The notes under the pieces are model-generated. The model was not told the DNA's origin, ran no database searches, and was given only the letters and a program-made list of their open reading frames with translations. DNA of 64,000 bases from Atrina japonica. Lineage: Eukaryota; Mollusca; Bivalvia; Pterioida; Pinnidae. Below are positions 13,001-23,500 of this stretch, piece after piece. The stretch is from positions 769,501 to 833,500 of the forward strand of contig BROG01000047.1 of NCBI GenBank assembly GCA_030159075.1, in the 5' to 3' direction. How positions within the stretch are numbered: the first letter of the stretch is position 1; each line of letters begins with the position of its first letter. Both the position numbers and the translations under genes were made by a program.

Positions 13001-16000
13001 GTGTTTTCCTTTCCAGGATTAATAGATTTTTTCAATGGCAGAATTTAATTCTTTTTTAACAGTATTATTTTTGTTCGGATATCAGAATAGTCTAGTAAAA
13101 TATAACATATCGCGATACATATCATATCATGATGCATATCGTTGTAAAGAGAAGTGTATCATTGCAACCCTAGTACATGTATGTAGTCAGATACAGCTTA
13201 CCTGACTCCTGCAGATACAGCTTACCTTACTCTATCACCTGTATGTAACCAGATAAAGCTTACCTGACTCCAGCACCTGTATGTAGTCAGATATAGCTTA
13301 CCTGATCCCAGCACCTGTATGTAGTCAGATACAGCTTACCTTACTCTATCACCTGTATGTAACCAGATATAGCTTACCTGACTCTATCACCTGTATGTAA
13401 CCAGATATAGCTTGCCTGACTCCTGCACCTGTATGTAGTCAGATATAGCTTACCTTACTCTATCACCTGTATGTAACCAGATATAGCTTACCTTACTCTA
13501 TCACCTGTATGTAACCAGATATAGCTTACCTGACTCTATCACCTGTATGTAACCAGATATAGCTTACCTTACTCTATCACCTGTATGTAACCAGATATAG
13601 CTTACCTGACTCTATCACCTGTATGTAACCAGATATAGCTTACCTGACTCCTGCAGATACAGCTTACCTTACTCTATCACCTGTATGTAACCAGATACAG
13701 CTTACCTGACTCTATCACCTGTATGTAACCAGATATAGCTTACCTGACTCTATCACCTGTATGTAACCAGATACAGCTTACCTGACTCTATCACCTGTAT
13801 GTAACCAGATACAGCTTACCTGACTCTATCACCTGTATGTAACCAGATATAGCTTACCTGACTCTATCACCTGTATGTAACCAGATATAGCTTACCTTAC
13901 TCTATCACCTGTATGTAACCAGATATAGCTTACCTGACTCTATCACCTGTATGTAACCAGATATAGCTTACCTGACTCCTGCAGATACAGCTTACCTTAC
14001 TCTATCACCTGTATGTAACCAGATACAGCTTACCTGACTCTATCACCTGTATGTAACCAGATATAGCTTACCTGACTCTATCACCTGTATGTAACCAGAT
14101 ATAGCTTACCTGACTCTATCACCTGTATGTAACCAGATACAGCTTACCTGACTCTATCACCTGTATGTAACCAGATACAGCTTACTTGACTCTATCACCT
14201 GTATGTAACCAGATACAGCTTACCTGACTCTATCACCTGTATGTAACCAGATACAGCTTACCTGACTCTATCACCTGTATGTAACCAGATATAGCTTACC
14301 TTACTCTATCACCTGTATGTAACCAGATATAGCTTACCTTACTCTATCACCTGTATGTAACCAGATATAGCTTACCTGACTCTATCACCTGTATGTAACC
14401 CAGATACAGCATACCTTACTCTATCACCTGTATGTAACCAGATATAGCTTACCTGACTCTATCACCTGTATGTAAACCAGATATAGCTTACCTGACTCAT
14501 ATCACCTGTATGTAACCAGATATAGCTTACCTGACTCTATCACCTGTATGTAACCAGATATAGCTTACCTGACTCCTGCAGATACAGCTTACCTTACTCT
14601 ATCACCTGTATGTAACCAGATACAGCTTACCTGACTCTATCACCTGTATGTAACCAGATATAGCTTACCTGACTCCTGCAGATACAGCTTACCTTACTCT
14701 ATCACCTGTATGTAACCAGATACAGCTTACCTGACTCTATCACCTGTATGTAACCAGATATATCTTACCTGACTCTATCACCTGTATGTAACCAGATATA
14801 GCTTACCTGACTCTATCACCTGTATGTAACCAGATATAGCTTACCTGACCCCTGCAGATACAGCTTACCTTACTCTATCACCTGTATGTAACCAGATATA
14901 GCTTACCTGATTCCAGCACCTGTATGTAGTCAGACATAGCTTACCTTACTATTTTACTTGTATGTAACCAGATAGAGCTTACCTGACTCCATCACCTGTG
15001 TGTATCCAGATATTGCTTACCCTACTCCAACACCTATGTGTAACCAGATACATCTTACCTTACTCCAGCTCATGTGTAAAAAGATATAGTTTACCTTATT
15101 CCAGCTTGTACCTTATTCCAGCTTGTGTTTAACCAGATGTAGCTTACCTTACTCCAGCTCCTGTGCGTATCCAGATATAGCTTACCTTACTCCAGCTTCT
15201 GTGTGTATCCAGATATAGCTTACCTTACTCCAGCACCTGTGTGTATCCAGATATATCTTACCTTACTCCAGCACCTGTGTGTATCCAGATATATCTTACC
15301 TTACCCCTGCTCCTGTGTGTAATCAGATATAGCTTACCTTACTCCAGCTCCTGTGCATATCCAGATATAGCTTACCTTACTCCAGCACCTGTGCATATCC
15401 AGATATATCTTACCTTACCCCTGCTTCTGTGTGTAATCAGATATAGCTTACCTTACTCCAGCTCCTGTGCGTATCCAGATATAGCTTACCTTACTCCTGC
15501 ACCTGTGTGTATCCAGATATATCTTACCTTACTCCAGCACCTGTGTGTGTCCAGATATATCTTACCTTACTCCTGCACCTGTGTGTATCCAGATATAGCT
15601 TACCTTACTCCAGCACCTGTGTGTATCCAGATATATCTTACCTTACCCCTGCTCCTGTGTGTATCCAGATATATCTTACCTTTACTCCTGCACCTGTGTG
15701 TATCCAGATATATCTTACCTTTACTCCAGCTCCTGTGTGTATCCAGATATATCTTACCTTTACTCCAGCTCCTGTGTGTATCCAGATATATCTTACCTTT
15801 ACTCCAGCACCTGTGTGTAATCAGATATATCTTACCTTTACTCCAGCACCTGTGTGTAACCAGATATATCTTACCTTACTCCAGCACCTGTGTGTATCCA
15901 GATATAGCTTACCTTACTCCAGCACCTGTGTGTAACCAGATATAGCTTACCTTACTCCAGCACCTGTGTGTATCCAGATATAGCTTACCTTACTCCAGCA

Positions 16001-19000
16001 CCTGTGCTTATCCAGATATATCTTACCTTACTCCAGCACCTGTATGTATCCAGATATAGCTTACCTTACTCCAGCACCTGTGCATATCCAGATATATCTT
16101 ACCTTACTCCAGCACCTGTGTGTATCTGTAGAGGAGTATATTATCAGTCTGTGGTCTGTCGTTAGTGTTGCTAACACACATCTGAAGGGGAAAAAAATTT
16201 AAAATACAAGCAAATCCATTTTAATTTACGGTCAAATTTTGATGTGTTTGTTTACCTGTACATGGTGTATGTGCATAAATACATTACATACATGTAAGTA
16301 TCAATGACATGTAAACAGATTCTATATCTATTTATTACAACTCTTTGGCTTTGGGATTCTATATCTTTTTATGATAACCCTTATGCTAACAGATTTTATA
16401 CAATGTTTTATGATAACTCTTAGGCTATCTCTTTATGTGCTCTGACTAGTATCTCTGAATTGGAATTAAAGAGAGCAAATCAAACAGTCAGGACTCATAA
16501 AAAAAAAAGTGAAAAAAGATGAAGAAAAAACCAAAATTTTTTAAACACAGAACAGGTTGACAGTCTTATTGGGTCACCTACATCGTGCTTAAGTACCTGC
16601 CGAGCAGCCTTTCTACAGAACCCATCTCCTGCCCCAGAAGTCATGATATTTAGAATCCCTATTACCTTAACCCTTTAGATGCTATTAGATAATAATAAAT
16701 AAATTGATAGTCAAATTATTAAATGTATAAATAAACAAAATAATGAATACATGGATAAACAAATAAATAAATAAATAGATGGATAAATAAATAGATACAT
16801 GTATATAAATAAATAAATAGAGATATATATAAATAAATAGAAAGATAAAAAAATAATTATACAGACTACATGTATAAATGAATAAATAAATGTATGAATG
16901 AATTTTTTAGACAGCTATAGGCCTATGTATGAATAAAGAAATGAAACACGGTTTGAGAGTATTGATGAATCAGTAACACCAACAGAATGAAAATAGGCAA
17001 TATTATTACTTGGGTATTTGTAAGCCCGGCTTTCAGTACTTTCAGTACTTTGATTATCCTGTGTTAACCCTTATACAAACATCCGACATTCTCAGACAAC
17101 TTTCACTATACCATGTATACCTTCCAAGTGGATCTGCATCTAACGGTGACCATTTCGGAGATTTATATGCATAATTTGAGACGGTACTCTTCATGAACGG
17201 ATTGAGAGTTACATCCAAGAACAGCTCGTGATACTCATCTACAAGTAAAATGATGCAATCAGAGCTAATAAGTGTAAATATATGTAATTCATTGCTCATA
17301 TGAGTAAATACAGTCAAAACTGTTTTAAGAGACCATCCATGGGAAGAAGCAAAAAGGGTCACAAATGACAGGTGGTCTCTTAATTCAGGTTAATATATAA
17401 TTAAAATATGTTCGGAGTCACACATTAAGGTCACATAAGACACGTAGTCTCTTAATTCATTGGGTCACTAAGGCAGGTTAAACTGTATTTGTAATTCAAA
17501 TAGCTGTCAGAAGAGTACAAGTTAATGTGTAATTCACAACCCATAAGACATGTAAGAGTAAATACTTGTAGTTCACAGATCATAAGGCACGTAAGAGTAA
17601 ATACTTGTAGTTCACAGATCATAAGACACGTAAGAGTAAATACTTGTAGTTCACAGATCATAAGACACGTAAGAGTAAATACTTGTAGTTCACAGACCAT
17701 AAGACACGTAAGAGTAAATACTTGTAGTTCACAGATCATAAGACACATAAGAGTAAATACTTGTAGTTCACAGACCATAAGACACGTAAGAGTAAATACT
17801 TGTAGTTCACAGATCATAAGACACGTAAGAGTAAATACTTGTAGTTCACAGATCATAAGACACGTAAGAGTAAATACTTGTAGTTCTCAGATCATAAGAC
17901 ACGTAAGAGTAAATACTTGTAGTTCACAGATCATAAGACACGTAAGAGTAAATACTTATAGTTCACAGATCATAAGACACGTAAGAGTAAATACTTGTAG
18001 GTCACAGATCATAAGACACGTAAGAGTAAATACTTGTAGTTCACAGATCATAAGACACGTAACAGTAAATACTTGTAGTTCACAGATCATAAGACACGTA
18101 AGAGTAAATACTTGTAGTTCACAGATCATAAGACACGTAAGAGTAAATACTTGTAGTTCACAGATCATAAGACACGTAAGAGTAAATACTTGTAGTTCAC
18201 AGACCATAAGACACGTAAGAGTAAATACTTGTAGTTCACAGATCATAAGACATGTAAGAGTAAATACTTGTAGTTCACAGATCATAAGGGTAAATATGTA
18301 TAATTCACAGCTCAATAGAGTAAATACATGTAATTCACAGCTCATTAAAGTAAATAAGCATAATTCACAGTCCATAAGAGTAAATACATGTAATTTACAG
18401 CTCATAAGAGTAAATACATGTAATTCATACATGTACCTCATAAATAAAACTAAATACATGTAATTCACAGCTCATAAAACTAAATACATGTAATTCACAG
18501 CTCATAAATAAAAGTAAACATGTGTAATTCACAGCTCATAAAACTAAATACATGTAATTCATAGCACATAAGAGAAAATATGCATAACTCTCAGCTCATA
18601 AAAGTAAATATTTGTAACTCATAGCTCATAAGACTAAATACATGTAATTCACATCTCATAAGACGAATTACATGTATGTAATTCACAATTTATAAGAGTA
18701 AATGTGTAATTCACAGCTCTTAAGAGTAAACACATGTATGTGTAATTCACAGCTCATAAGAGTAAATACAAGTATGTGTATTTCACAGCTCATAAGAGTA
18801 AATACATTGTACTTGTAATTCACAGCTCATAAGAGTAAATGTGTAATTCACAGCTCATTAGAGTAAATACATGTATTTATACTTCACGGATCATAAGCGT
18901 AAATACTGTCCATGAGATGTTGAAGAATTCTGATCAAATCAAGAATCTTGGGCAATGATCAGTATCAAATGAACAATTGTTTACATGTTTTCCACAACTT

Positions 19001-19746
19001 TTAACCCTTTCACCCCAAGCATCTAAATGGATTGCTCCTTTCTTTTGTCTTAGACCAGTCTATTATGATCTGTAATGTTGACAGGGTTAAAAAAAAACCA
19101 CTTTCATATATAGAATTTGTTTGATTTCTAATCCATTATTACCCTCTGTAATTCCACTGAAATCAATGGACAGCTTTTTGAATTGTTCAAATGTAAGACC
19201 AGTTAGGTTGGGTGTCGTGGTTGGACTAGGGATGTAGGATTGATAGAACAGGAAATTTTTCTCCAACTGGTGAGGTGAATATTGTGGGTCCTGAAATATA
19301 TAATTTGAAAGAAAAATATAATAACTGTCATAAAATATATTACCAGTAATCAAATGAACTACACGAGTTGATAGAGATTGTTTGCAATAGTTTATGAACT
19401 CTGTGTACTGATAAAATTACATCTTGTAAGTGTATAGTACTTAAGTAGGACAAAAGTGAGTTTGTAAAAAAGAATTTCTCTTGACATTCATAGTAAGTCT
19501 GCATTTGTTTGATCCTGTTTTCTAAATTTGGTTCCAATTATCATCCAAAATAAATGAAAAATGACATACCTTAAAGAGGCAGTTTAGGTCTAATCTTGAA
19601 AATAGTTTTGTTGTTTTTCCTTTACATGATACATGTAACAATGATTATATTTTGGTGTTTATGAATTGCATCACGGATTCATTAATTATGTTTGCAATAA
19701 ACATCAAAATGGTTGGTTTGTTGGTTGTATTGTTGTTTAACGTATA

Positions 19747-19808
<62 letters not shown>

Positions 19809-19981
19809 ATTATAAAGCAATGATGACATTCAACTTGTCATTTAAATGTGACATAATTCACCGTGATCACTATTCCTTTTTCTGTGCTGACTGCTATTCT
19901 GTTGTCATCAGACCATTCTAGCGCATTGCGGCACAAGATTTGGTCTGGGAATTCGATTTCGCTTTTTTCGAGGCCCGACAT
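8837..19981 (-). CDS. GTF3C4: General transcription factor 3C subunit 4 (TFIIIC90), 5' seven exons, 3'-truncated by the window
   Basis: Minus-strand gene rebuilt from exons 19981-19862, 19290-19143, 17238-17121, 16181-16103, 12030-11925, 10236-10122 and 8928-8837: 778 nt, 259 codons plus one base, with intact phase at all six junctions. Family knowledge: TFIIIC90 is a nuclear WD-repeat subunit of the factor that recruits RNA polymerase III to tRNA-type promoters. Recognised from segments that align in order with vertebrate GTF3C4: LEWSDDNRIAVST (residues 21-33), PKWSPLDADPLGRCVLATLT (117-136), VADISEMY (156-163) and LLAAAMKNGDVIMWKM (208-223). These are WD40-like blade sequences. The start is the first ATG of exon 1, with A at -3. 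The C-terminal half, including the zinc-binding region of the family, is not in the window. Introns 2, 4 and 5 carry minisatellites. Transcription probably starts in the region shared with METTL18. The orthology call comes from remembered homologues, not a search. Confidence 0.9.
9443..9724 (-). mobile_element. tRNA-derived SINE (family 1), nearly complete
   Basis: Minus strand: the tRNA-like head GCCGGCCTAGCTCAGTCAGT has an A box and GAGTTCGAGTCC has a B box. The body AAAGAACCCTCACTGCTCAA, GTGACATCTCCATATGAGTG and GTGGGACGTTAAACA follows, with an AAACAAA tail. It resembles conserved-core SINEs reported in molluscs; that label is from memory. It lies in GTF3C4 intron 6-7 territory. Confidence 0.85.
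9986..10095. repeat. (GA)n microsatellite
   Basis: About 110 bp of GA, ending 27 bp from the GTF3C4 exon 6 donor, so on the minus strand the start of intron 6 is CT-rich. Confidence 0.95.
10122..10236 (-). CDS. GTF3C4: GTF3C4 exon 6
   Basis: Completes Asp191, then residues 192-228 plus two bases: ISWSPRLQCG, then a WD blade reading SLLAAAMKNGDVIMWKMSFP. The acceptor is TTTAAAG and the donor GTAAGT. The blade aligns with the vertebrate LLAVLFENGNIAVWQF motif, the strongest single match for the gene. Confidence 0.9.
10570..10870. repeat. Dispersed repeat, copy 1
   Basis: Shares ATCTGAGACCAATCTGAGGA, TCTCACTGGAAAGGTTAGGG, TTGTTGGATTA and GATTTTTCTTTGTTTT with 39520-39905, same orientation. Confidence 0.6.
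11160..11390 (+). mobile_element. tRNA-like SINE candidate (family 3)
   Basis: The head GTCCGAGTAGTGCAATGGTT resembles an A box. CAGGTACTCTAGTTTCCTCC and a TATCAATATAAGTTGATAAA tail follow. Only one copy was noticed. Confidence 0.35.
11405..11870. repeat. Minisatellite, about 30-bp unit, about 15 copies (GTF3C4 intron 5)
   Basis: The unit is approximately AGATGTGGTGGCATAATGAA TAGAGGTGAG, varying from 28 to 32 bp between copies. ORFs across it on both strands are artefacts. Confidence 0.9.
11925..12030 (-). CDS. GTF3C4: GTF3C4 exon 5
   Basis: Residues 156-190 plus one base, VADISEMYSQQFREEF through CFQMSAV. The acceptor is TTTCTAG and the donor GTATGT. It corresponds to the vertebrate VDLTEIYGERLYE region. 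A 30-bp tandem array starts about 50 bp inside the downstream intron. Confidence 0.88.
12325..16140. repeat. 38-bp minisatellite carrying the GTF3C4 exon 4 splice donor, about 85-90 copies
   Basis: The proximal unit on the minus strand is the last 24 nt of exon 4 (GATACACACAGGTGCTGG AGTAAG) plus the first 14 nt of intron 4 (GTAAGATATATCTG). Going downstream, units drift to CAGGTGATAGAGTCAG with GTAAGCTATATC, but nearly all keep GTAAG. Some units lack about 20 bp (GACTCCTGCAG variant). The array is interrupted by an unrelated insertion at 12672-13170. The copy number is an estimate from length divided by 38. Confidence 0.95.
12672..13170. mobile_element. Insertion inside the 38-bp array, possibly a hAT-like MITE
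   Basis: Unrelated sequence bounded by array units. The left part begins AGTGCTGTGGGACAGTATAT. The right part has TATCGCGATACATATC and ends TGTATCATTGCAACCCTAG, whose reverse resembles the TAGGGTTGCAATGATACA ends of hAT-type elements. It contains ATGGCTGCCGCTCTCAAG at 12830, a gene-like start that cannot be followed. Confidence 0.4.
16103..16181 (-). CDS. GTF3C4: GTF3C4 exon 4, its 3' end forming part of a minisatellite
   Basis: Residues 130-155, CVLATLTTDHRLII followed by YSSTDTHRCWSK, with phase 2 in and phase 0 out. It matches the vertebrate CLLA-LT-DNRL blade. The donor is GTAAGATAT. The final 24 coding bases together with the first 14 intron bases equal one 38-bp unit of the adjoining array, so the true exon end is its first copy. 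Only this proximal donor keeps the frame with exon 5. Confidence 0.88.
16720..16900. repeat. Degenerate AAATAAAT low-complexity tract
   Basis: Runs of ATAAATAAATA and GATAGATA, imperfect, in GTF3C4 intron 3. Confidence 0.8.
17121..17238 (-). CDS. GTF3C4: GTF3C4 exon 3
   Basis: Residues 90-128 plus two bases. It completes the split Asp codon from exon 2 and continues EYHELFLDVTLNPF to PKWSPLDADPLG. The acceptor is CTTGTAG and the donor GTATAC. The open frame runs on upstream of the acceptor into the 39-bp array; those residues are intronic. Confidence 0.88.
17260..18905. repeat. 39-bp minisatellite, GTF3C4 intron 2, about 20 near-identical plus many diverged copies
   Basis: Core 17525-18290: unit ACACGTAAGAGTAAATACTT GTAGTTCACAGATCATAAG, nearly invariant. 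Outer parts drift to units of about 30 bp of type CAGCTCATAAGAGTAAATAC. A MITE (17311-17484) interrupts the exon 3-proximal end. Because 39 = 3x13, all copies share a frame and long false ORFs appear on both strands. Confidence 0.95.
17311..17484. mobile_element. MITE, CAGT..AACC inverted-end family (GAGACCACC subtype)
   Basis: Starts CAGTCAAAACTGTTTTAAGA and ends GGCAGGTTAAACTG, with TA on both sides. The interior has GGTGGTCTCTTAA. It sits within the 39-bp array. Confidence 0.6.
19003..19089. mobile_element. Small MITE with AACCCTTTCA-type ends
   Basis: TTAACCCTTTCACCCC at the left, GACAGGGTTAA at the right, with interior ATCTAAATGGATTGCTCC. Related to 40179-40247. Confidence 0.45.
19143..19290 (-). 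CDS. GTF3C4: GTF3C4 exon 2
   Basis: Residues 41-89 plus one base, beginning DPQYSPHQLE. The acceptor is TTTCAG and the donor GTAATA, with phase 0 in and phase 1 out. It contains the less conserved linker (FYQSYIPSPTT) that corresponds to the vertebrate stretch after the first blade. Confidence 0.85.
19749..19806. repeat. (GA)n microsatellite in GTF3C4 intron 1
   Basis: 29 GA repeats, 56 bp from the exon 1 donor. Confidence 0.95.
19862..19981 (-). CDS. GTF3C4: GTF3C4 exon 1 (start codon)
   Basis: Encodes residues 1-40, beginning MSGLEKSEIEF. The ATG is at 19981-19979 in context GAAGATG. The exon ends in phase 0 at donor GTGAAT. The segment LEWSDDNRIAVST matches the first blade of the GTF3C4 N-terminal WD domain. 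Confidence 0.9.
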
Positions 19982-20452
19982 CTTCAGGTAGAGGCAGTGA
20001 ATTCAAAGGTAAAAAGTATCGTATGAGTATCATTCCATAATTAAGGAAATACTTAGAAAATAAGGTTCAGTCTACCATCATAATTTGTCAACTGAAACTC
20101 AACTTAGAACGGAAAAAGTCACGTGGTGGATAAGAGTTCGTTCAAAATCGAATATTACCTACGATGACTCGTGTTTCAGACTAAAAACATTTTTTCATAA
20201 AATGATCGAAGCAGTTTTATTTTCAGTCCATGTATCCAAATTAACTGTAATTTTTCTATTCCTATTAAAACAATTCAATTCTGTGACCGTCTGTTGCAAA
20301 ACGTTTTCATGATTATCTTCGAACGAATCATATTTATGTTCGAGATACTACTATGCAGATTTTCCACCAATCAAATTTCTTGATACAAACATAAATAGGA
20401 ACTTCCATGTGAGTTGTAGACCCATGTGGTTCTGTTTACATTTTGAAGGCTA
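19982..20452. promoter_or_regulatory. Shared head-to-head upstream region of GTF3C4 (-) and METTL18 (+)
   Basis: The two start codons diverge with 471 bp between them, so both promoters and 5' UTRs must lie here unless untranslated exons exist elsewhere. Visible elements are a palindromic E-box CACGTG at 20120-20125 and a CCAAT box at 20367-20371, 82 bp before the METTL18 ATG. There is no obvious TATA box at a plausible distance and no CpG-island composition. Bidirectional promoter function is inferred from spacing. Confidence 0.65.
20120..20125. promoter_or_regulatory. Palindromic E-box CACGTG
   Basis: The context is GTCACGTGGT, a good match to the USF/MYC-MAX type E-box. It lies 139 bp from the GTF3C4 ATG and 328 bp from the METTL18 ATG. 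Occupancy is an inference. Confidence 0.4.
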
Positions 20453-20525
20453 ATGGCATTTAGATTTAATTTTGCCAACCCTTCCCAGGAGGAGAATGGA
20501 ACCCATGCAGACGACAGTGAAACGG
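20453..20525 (+). CDS. METTL18: METTL18 exon 1 (start codon)
   Basis: Residues 1-24 plus one base, MAFRFNFANPSQEENGTHAD and on. The donor is GTAATA. The start was chosen because the MxFxFNF N-terminus is a family signature; G at +4 supports it. Confidence 0.88.
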
Positions 20526-23500
20526 GTAATACAATAATTTATGTGATAACCACAACACTGTGGGAATTTGTCGCATATCATGTTAGACAGCACCGTCGCA
20601 GCAGAGCCAGAAGGGGGGGGGGGGTCTAACTTTACTGTTTACATATCGTCACATGCACTGCCATTGAAATTGTTTATGTTAACAACTAAATAAAACTTGC
20701 CAACCTTGAAAAAATTTCTTGGAACAGATTTTTCAAACTCTAGGGGAGACTCTAAATTTAATTTTAAATTTAAAATTTTCATGGGGGAGATAGTCATTTG
20801 TCTTGAAGAATCTATCATGATGTATGCCAGTAATTACAGTGCAAAAATAAAATCTATAACGTGCTATTAATTTTTACGATTTATTTTATTATTCATGTAT
20901 TCATTCTACAAATCCCCACATCACAGGCTATAATCTGAACTAAGGCAATGCCTTGAAAGAGAACACAGCTAGCTCCTTCTTTTACACATAAGAGTAAAAA
21001 CATTCATGATTGACAACCCATCCAGTCTACTAGTTGGACAATACCTTTCCTGCACAATGACGTAAAAGTTGAATTATGATGTAAAATATTTAGAACATAA
21101 TTAGGGGTAGGGGTAAATACCGAAATGTACTGGAATGTACCAAAATGTACATTAAATACAGAAATGTACTGGAATGTACCAAAATGTACATTAAATACAG
21201 AAATGTATCACAAAATGGTCGAAATGGAGCATAAAACTACTAAAATGTATGCTATTTTGAGACTATGGACATATTTTTATTTAGCTGAACTAATTCATGT
21301 ACATTTACAATATAAAAATGTGTCAATAGTCTCAAAATAGCATATACTTGACATGTTTTATTAGTTTTACCCTTCATTTCGACCTTTTTGTGGTACATTT
21401 TGGTATTTCATGTACATTTCGGTACATTCCAGTATTTATCCCTACCGCATAATTAGCAGTTCCAGTACTAGTGTTACCCTGAACTTAGTCTGCATATACA
21501 GTAAAACCTGCTATAGCGGCCACCTCTATATAAGGATTACCTGTTGACTGCATACTTTAACTAAACTGAACCTGTGTATAAGGGTCACCTGCACATATAG
21601 GTAAATATTTTCTGGTCCCTTGGGTGGCTCCTATATACAGGTTTTACTGTATGCTGTTTGCTAATTTAGTAAGCTATGTACCTTGTCAAATCTTTTTTTA
21701 TTTTTTAGTGTTCATGGAGAAAGTAAATGAGACTCTAGTATAGTATTGCATTTTGGACAATTTCTAATCAATAAGTTCGCTTTGCGAATGACCTTTGGCA
21801 GATAGAGCTGCGCTATCTATAAATGACTTGTTTACCAACATGAAGATCAATGGTTTGATCCCCGTTCATGCCGGAGTTTCAGAGATGAGATTTCATCTCC
21901 TGTCTGCACAGCTCTATGCCTAGATGGAGGGTAAATGGTCTAGGATGTGCAGTTTGATTACCTTCATCAGATTGTGTGTGGCACTTAAAAAGCCATTGGA
22001 AATATGGGGCACTCAAGCATTAGGACATAAACACACATACACACACTAAAATCATTGCTCTCCCTGTCTTGTTTGGACAAGTAGAAAAGGGCTTTTAAAG
22101 TACCGGTAGTCATGCCTCTCATTAAATTAAGCCAAAACAAGCAAAATACGGACAAAATTTTAGACTCCTGTGATGTATCTAAATCAAAATGTCACAAGGT
22201 TAAAGAATTTTGTTTTCAACACAAAAGTATTGCAGGAGGCAGAGCTTCCCAAATTTGTCCTCTTCATTTTAATTGGGGCTAAAATTTGACCCCATTTCCA
22301 ATGCAAAACAGAATCATTTATTTTCTAAATCAAAATAAAGATAATCCCAAAACAATTGTATACTGTATTGTAAAAAATTAAAATGTGAAAAATATTTTTA
22401 TACACAAATTACATGACTGTAATATCATGTTTCAAATTATCCAAGAGATACATTAATATTTTGAAAACCTGCAACATATTTTTGACAATAAAATCTTATA
22501 ATTCAATATAATCTGATGTTCAGTGTTATGACAGTTGTGGCATGTCAATGATCCCTCACAGCATCAGCTTGTATCCATATGCATACAATGCAGAACAGGT
22601 CAAAATTTGTGGTACTTCACTTATAACAGAATGCATCTCTATCATTATCTAGAGGGAGAAGAAAATGATGATACACAAGCCATTAAATAATAAAATGTTA
22701 TTATTGTAGCAGTGCAGAGGGTGTCGGCTCTGATACATGTAGCTCACTTGGTAAGAGCATCCTGCTAGTGTTAGGAAGGTCCTGGGTTCAATTCCCTGTC
22801 TGGTCGCACATTTTTCCTCACCTACTTCATTTGGTGCCCATCGTGGGACAAGTTAAGAGTACCCTTGATTTCTGGGATCAGAAATCTTGTTAAGGAGGAA
22901 GAGTGTATCTGCGCAGAGGGTATCAGCCCTGATACATGTAGCTCAGTTGGTAAGAGCATTTTGCTAGTATAAGGAAGGTCCTGGGTTCAATTCTTGGTCT
23001 GGCCATACATTATTCCTCGCCTACTACAATATGAATGATACATGCGCTAAACCAAAGATAGTGTTTATATGAATGATTCATGGAAATATTAGCTAAATCA
23101 TTATACATATATAATGAAGTGTTCATTCAAAGTCATTGATGTTATCTCACTTATAATTACTTACTTAATCCTCTTAGCCCATGGGTGAGCATAGGGCCTT
23201 CACCACTGTCCTCCAGTCATCTCTGTCTTTTGCCCTACTCTTTTCTTCACCCCAAGGCAGCCTGACAGTCCGCAGCTTGATAATGATACTATGTACTAAT
23301 TAAGGTCAATTATTTTTTTTTTTTAGAATTAAACAGTGATGAGAAAAGGACAAATGTAGCTGACTTTTGTGAAATAATTCTTACAGAAAATAAACTGGTA
23401 AATATTTTGGTGTATATTAATCATTGCATGATATTTGTGAATGCGATTCTAAATAACTTTATACTGTGGAACCAGTCCAGAGACCACCACATCTGCCACT

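Noticed and set aside
15241..15945. 234-aa open frame (MYPDISYLTPAPVCIQ repeats)
   Set aside because: It is a translation of the 38-bp array on the strand opposite to GTF3C4, with no homology or start context.
17525..18463. 312-aa open frame (RHVRVNTCSSQII repeats)
   Set aside because: Direct product of the 39-bp tandem repeat inside a GTF3C4 intron; the opposite strand is equally open.
12325..18905. CRISPR-like repeat arrays
   Set aside because: Units are contiguous with no unique spacers, and the context is a eukaryotic intron.
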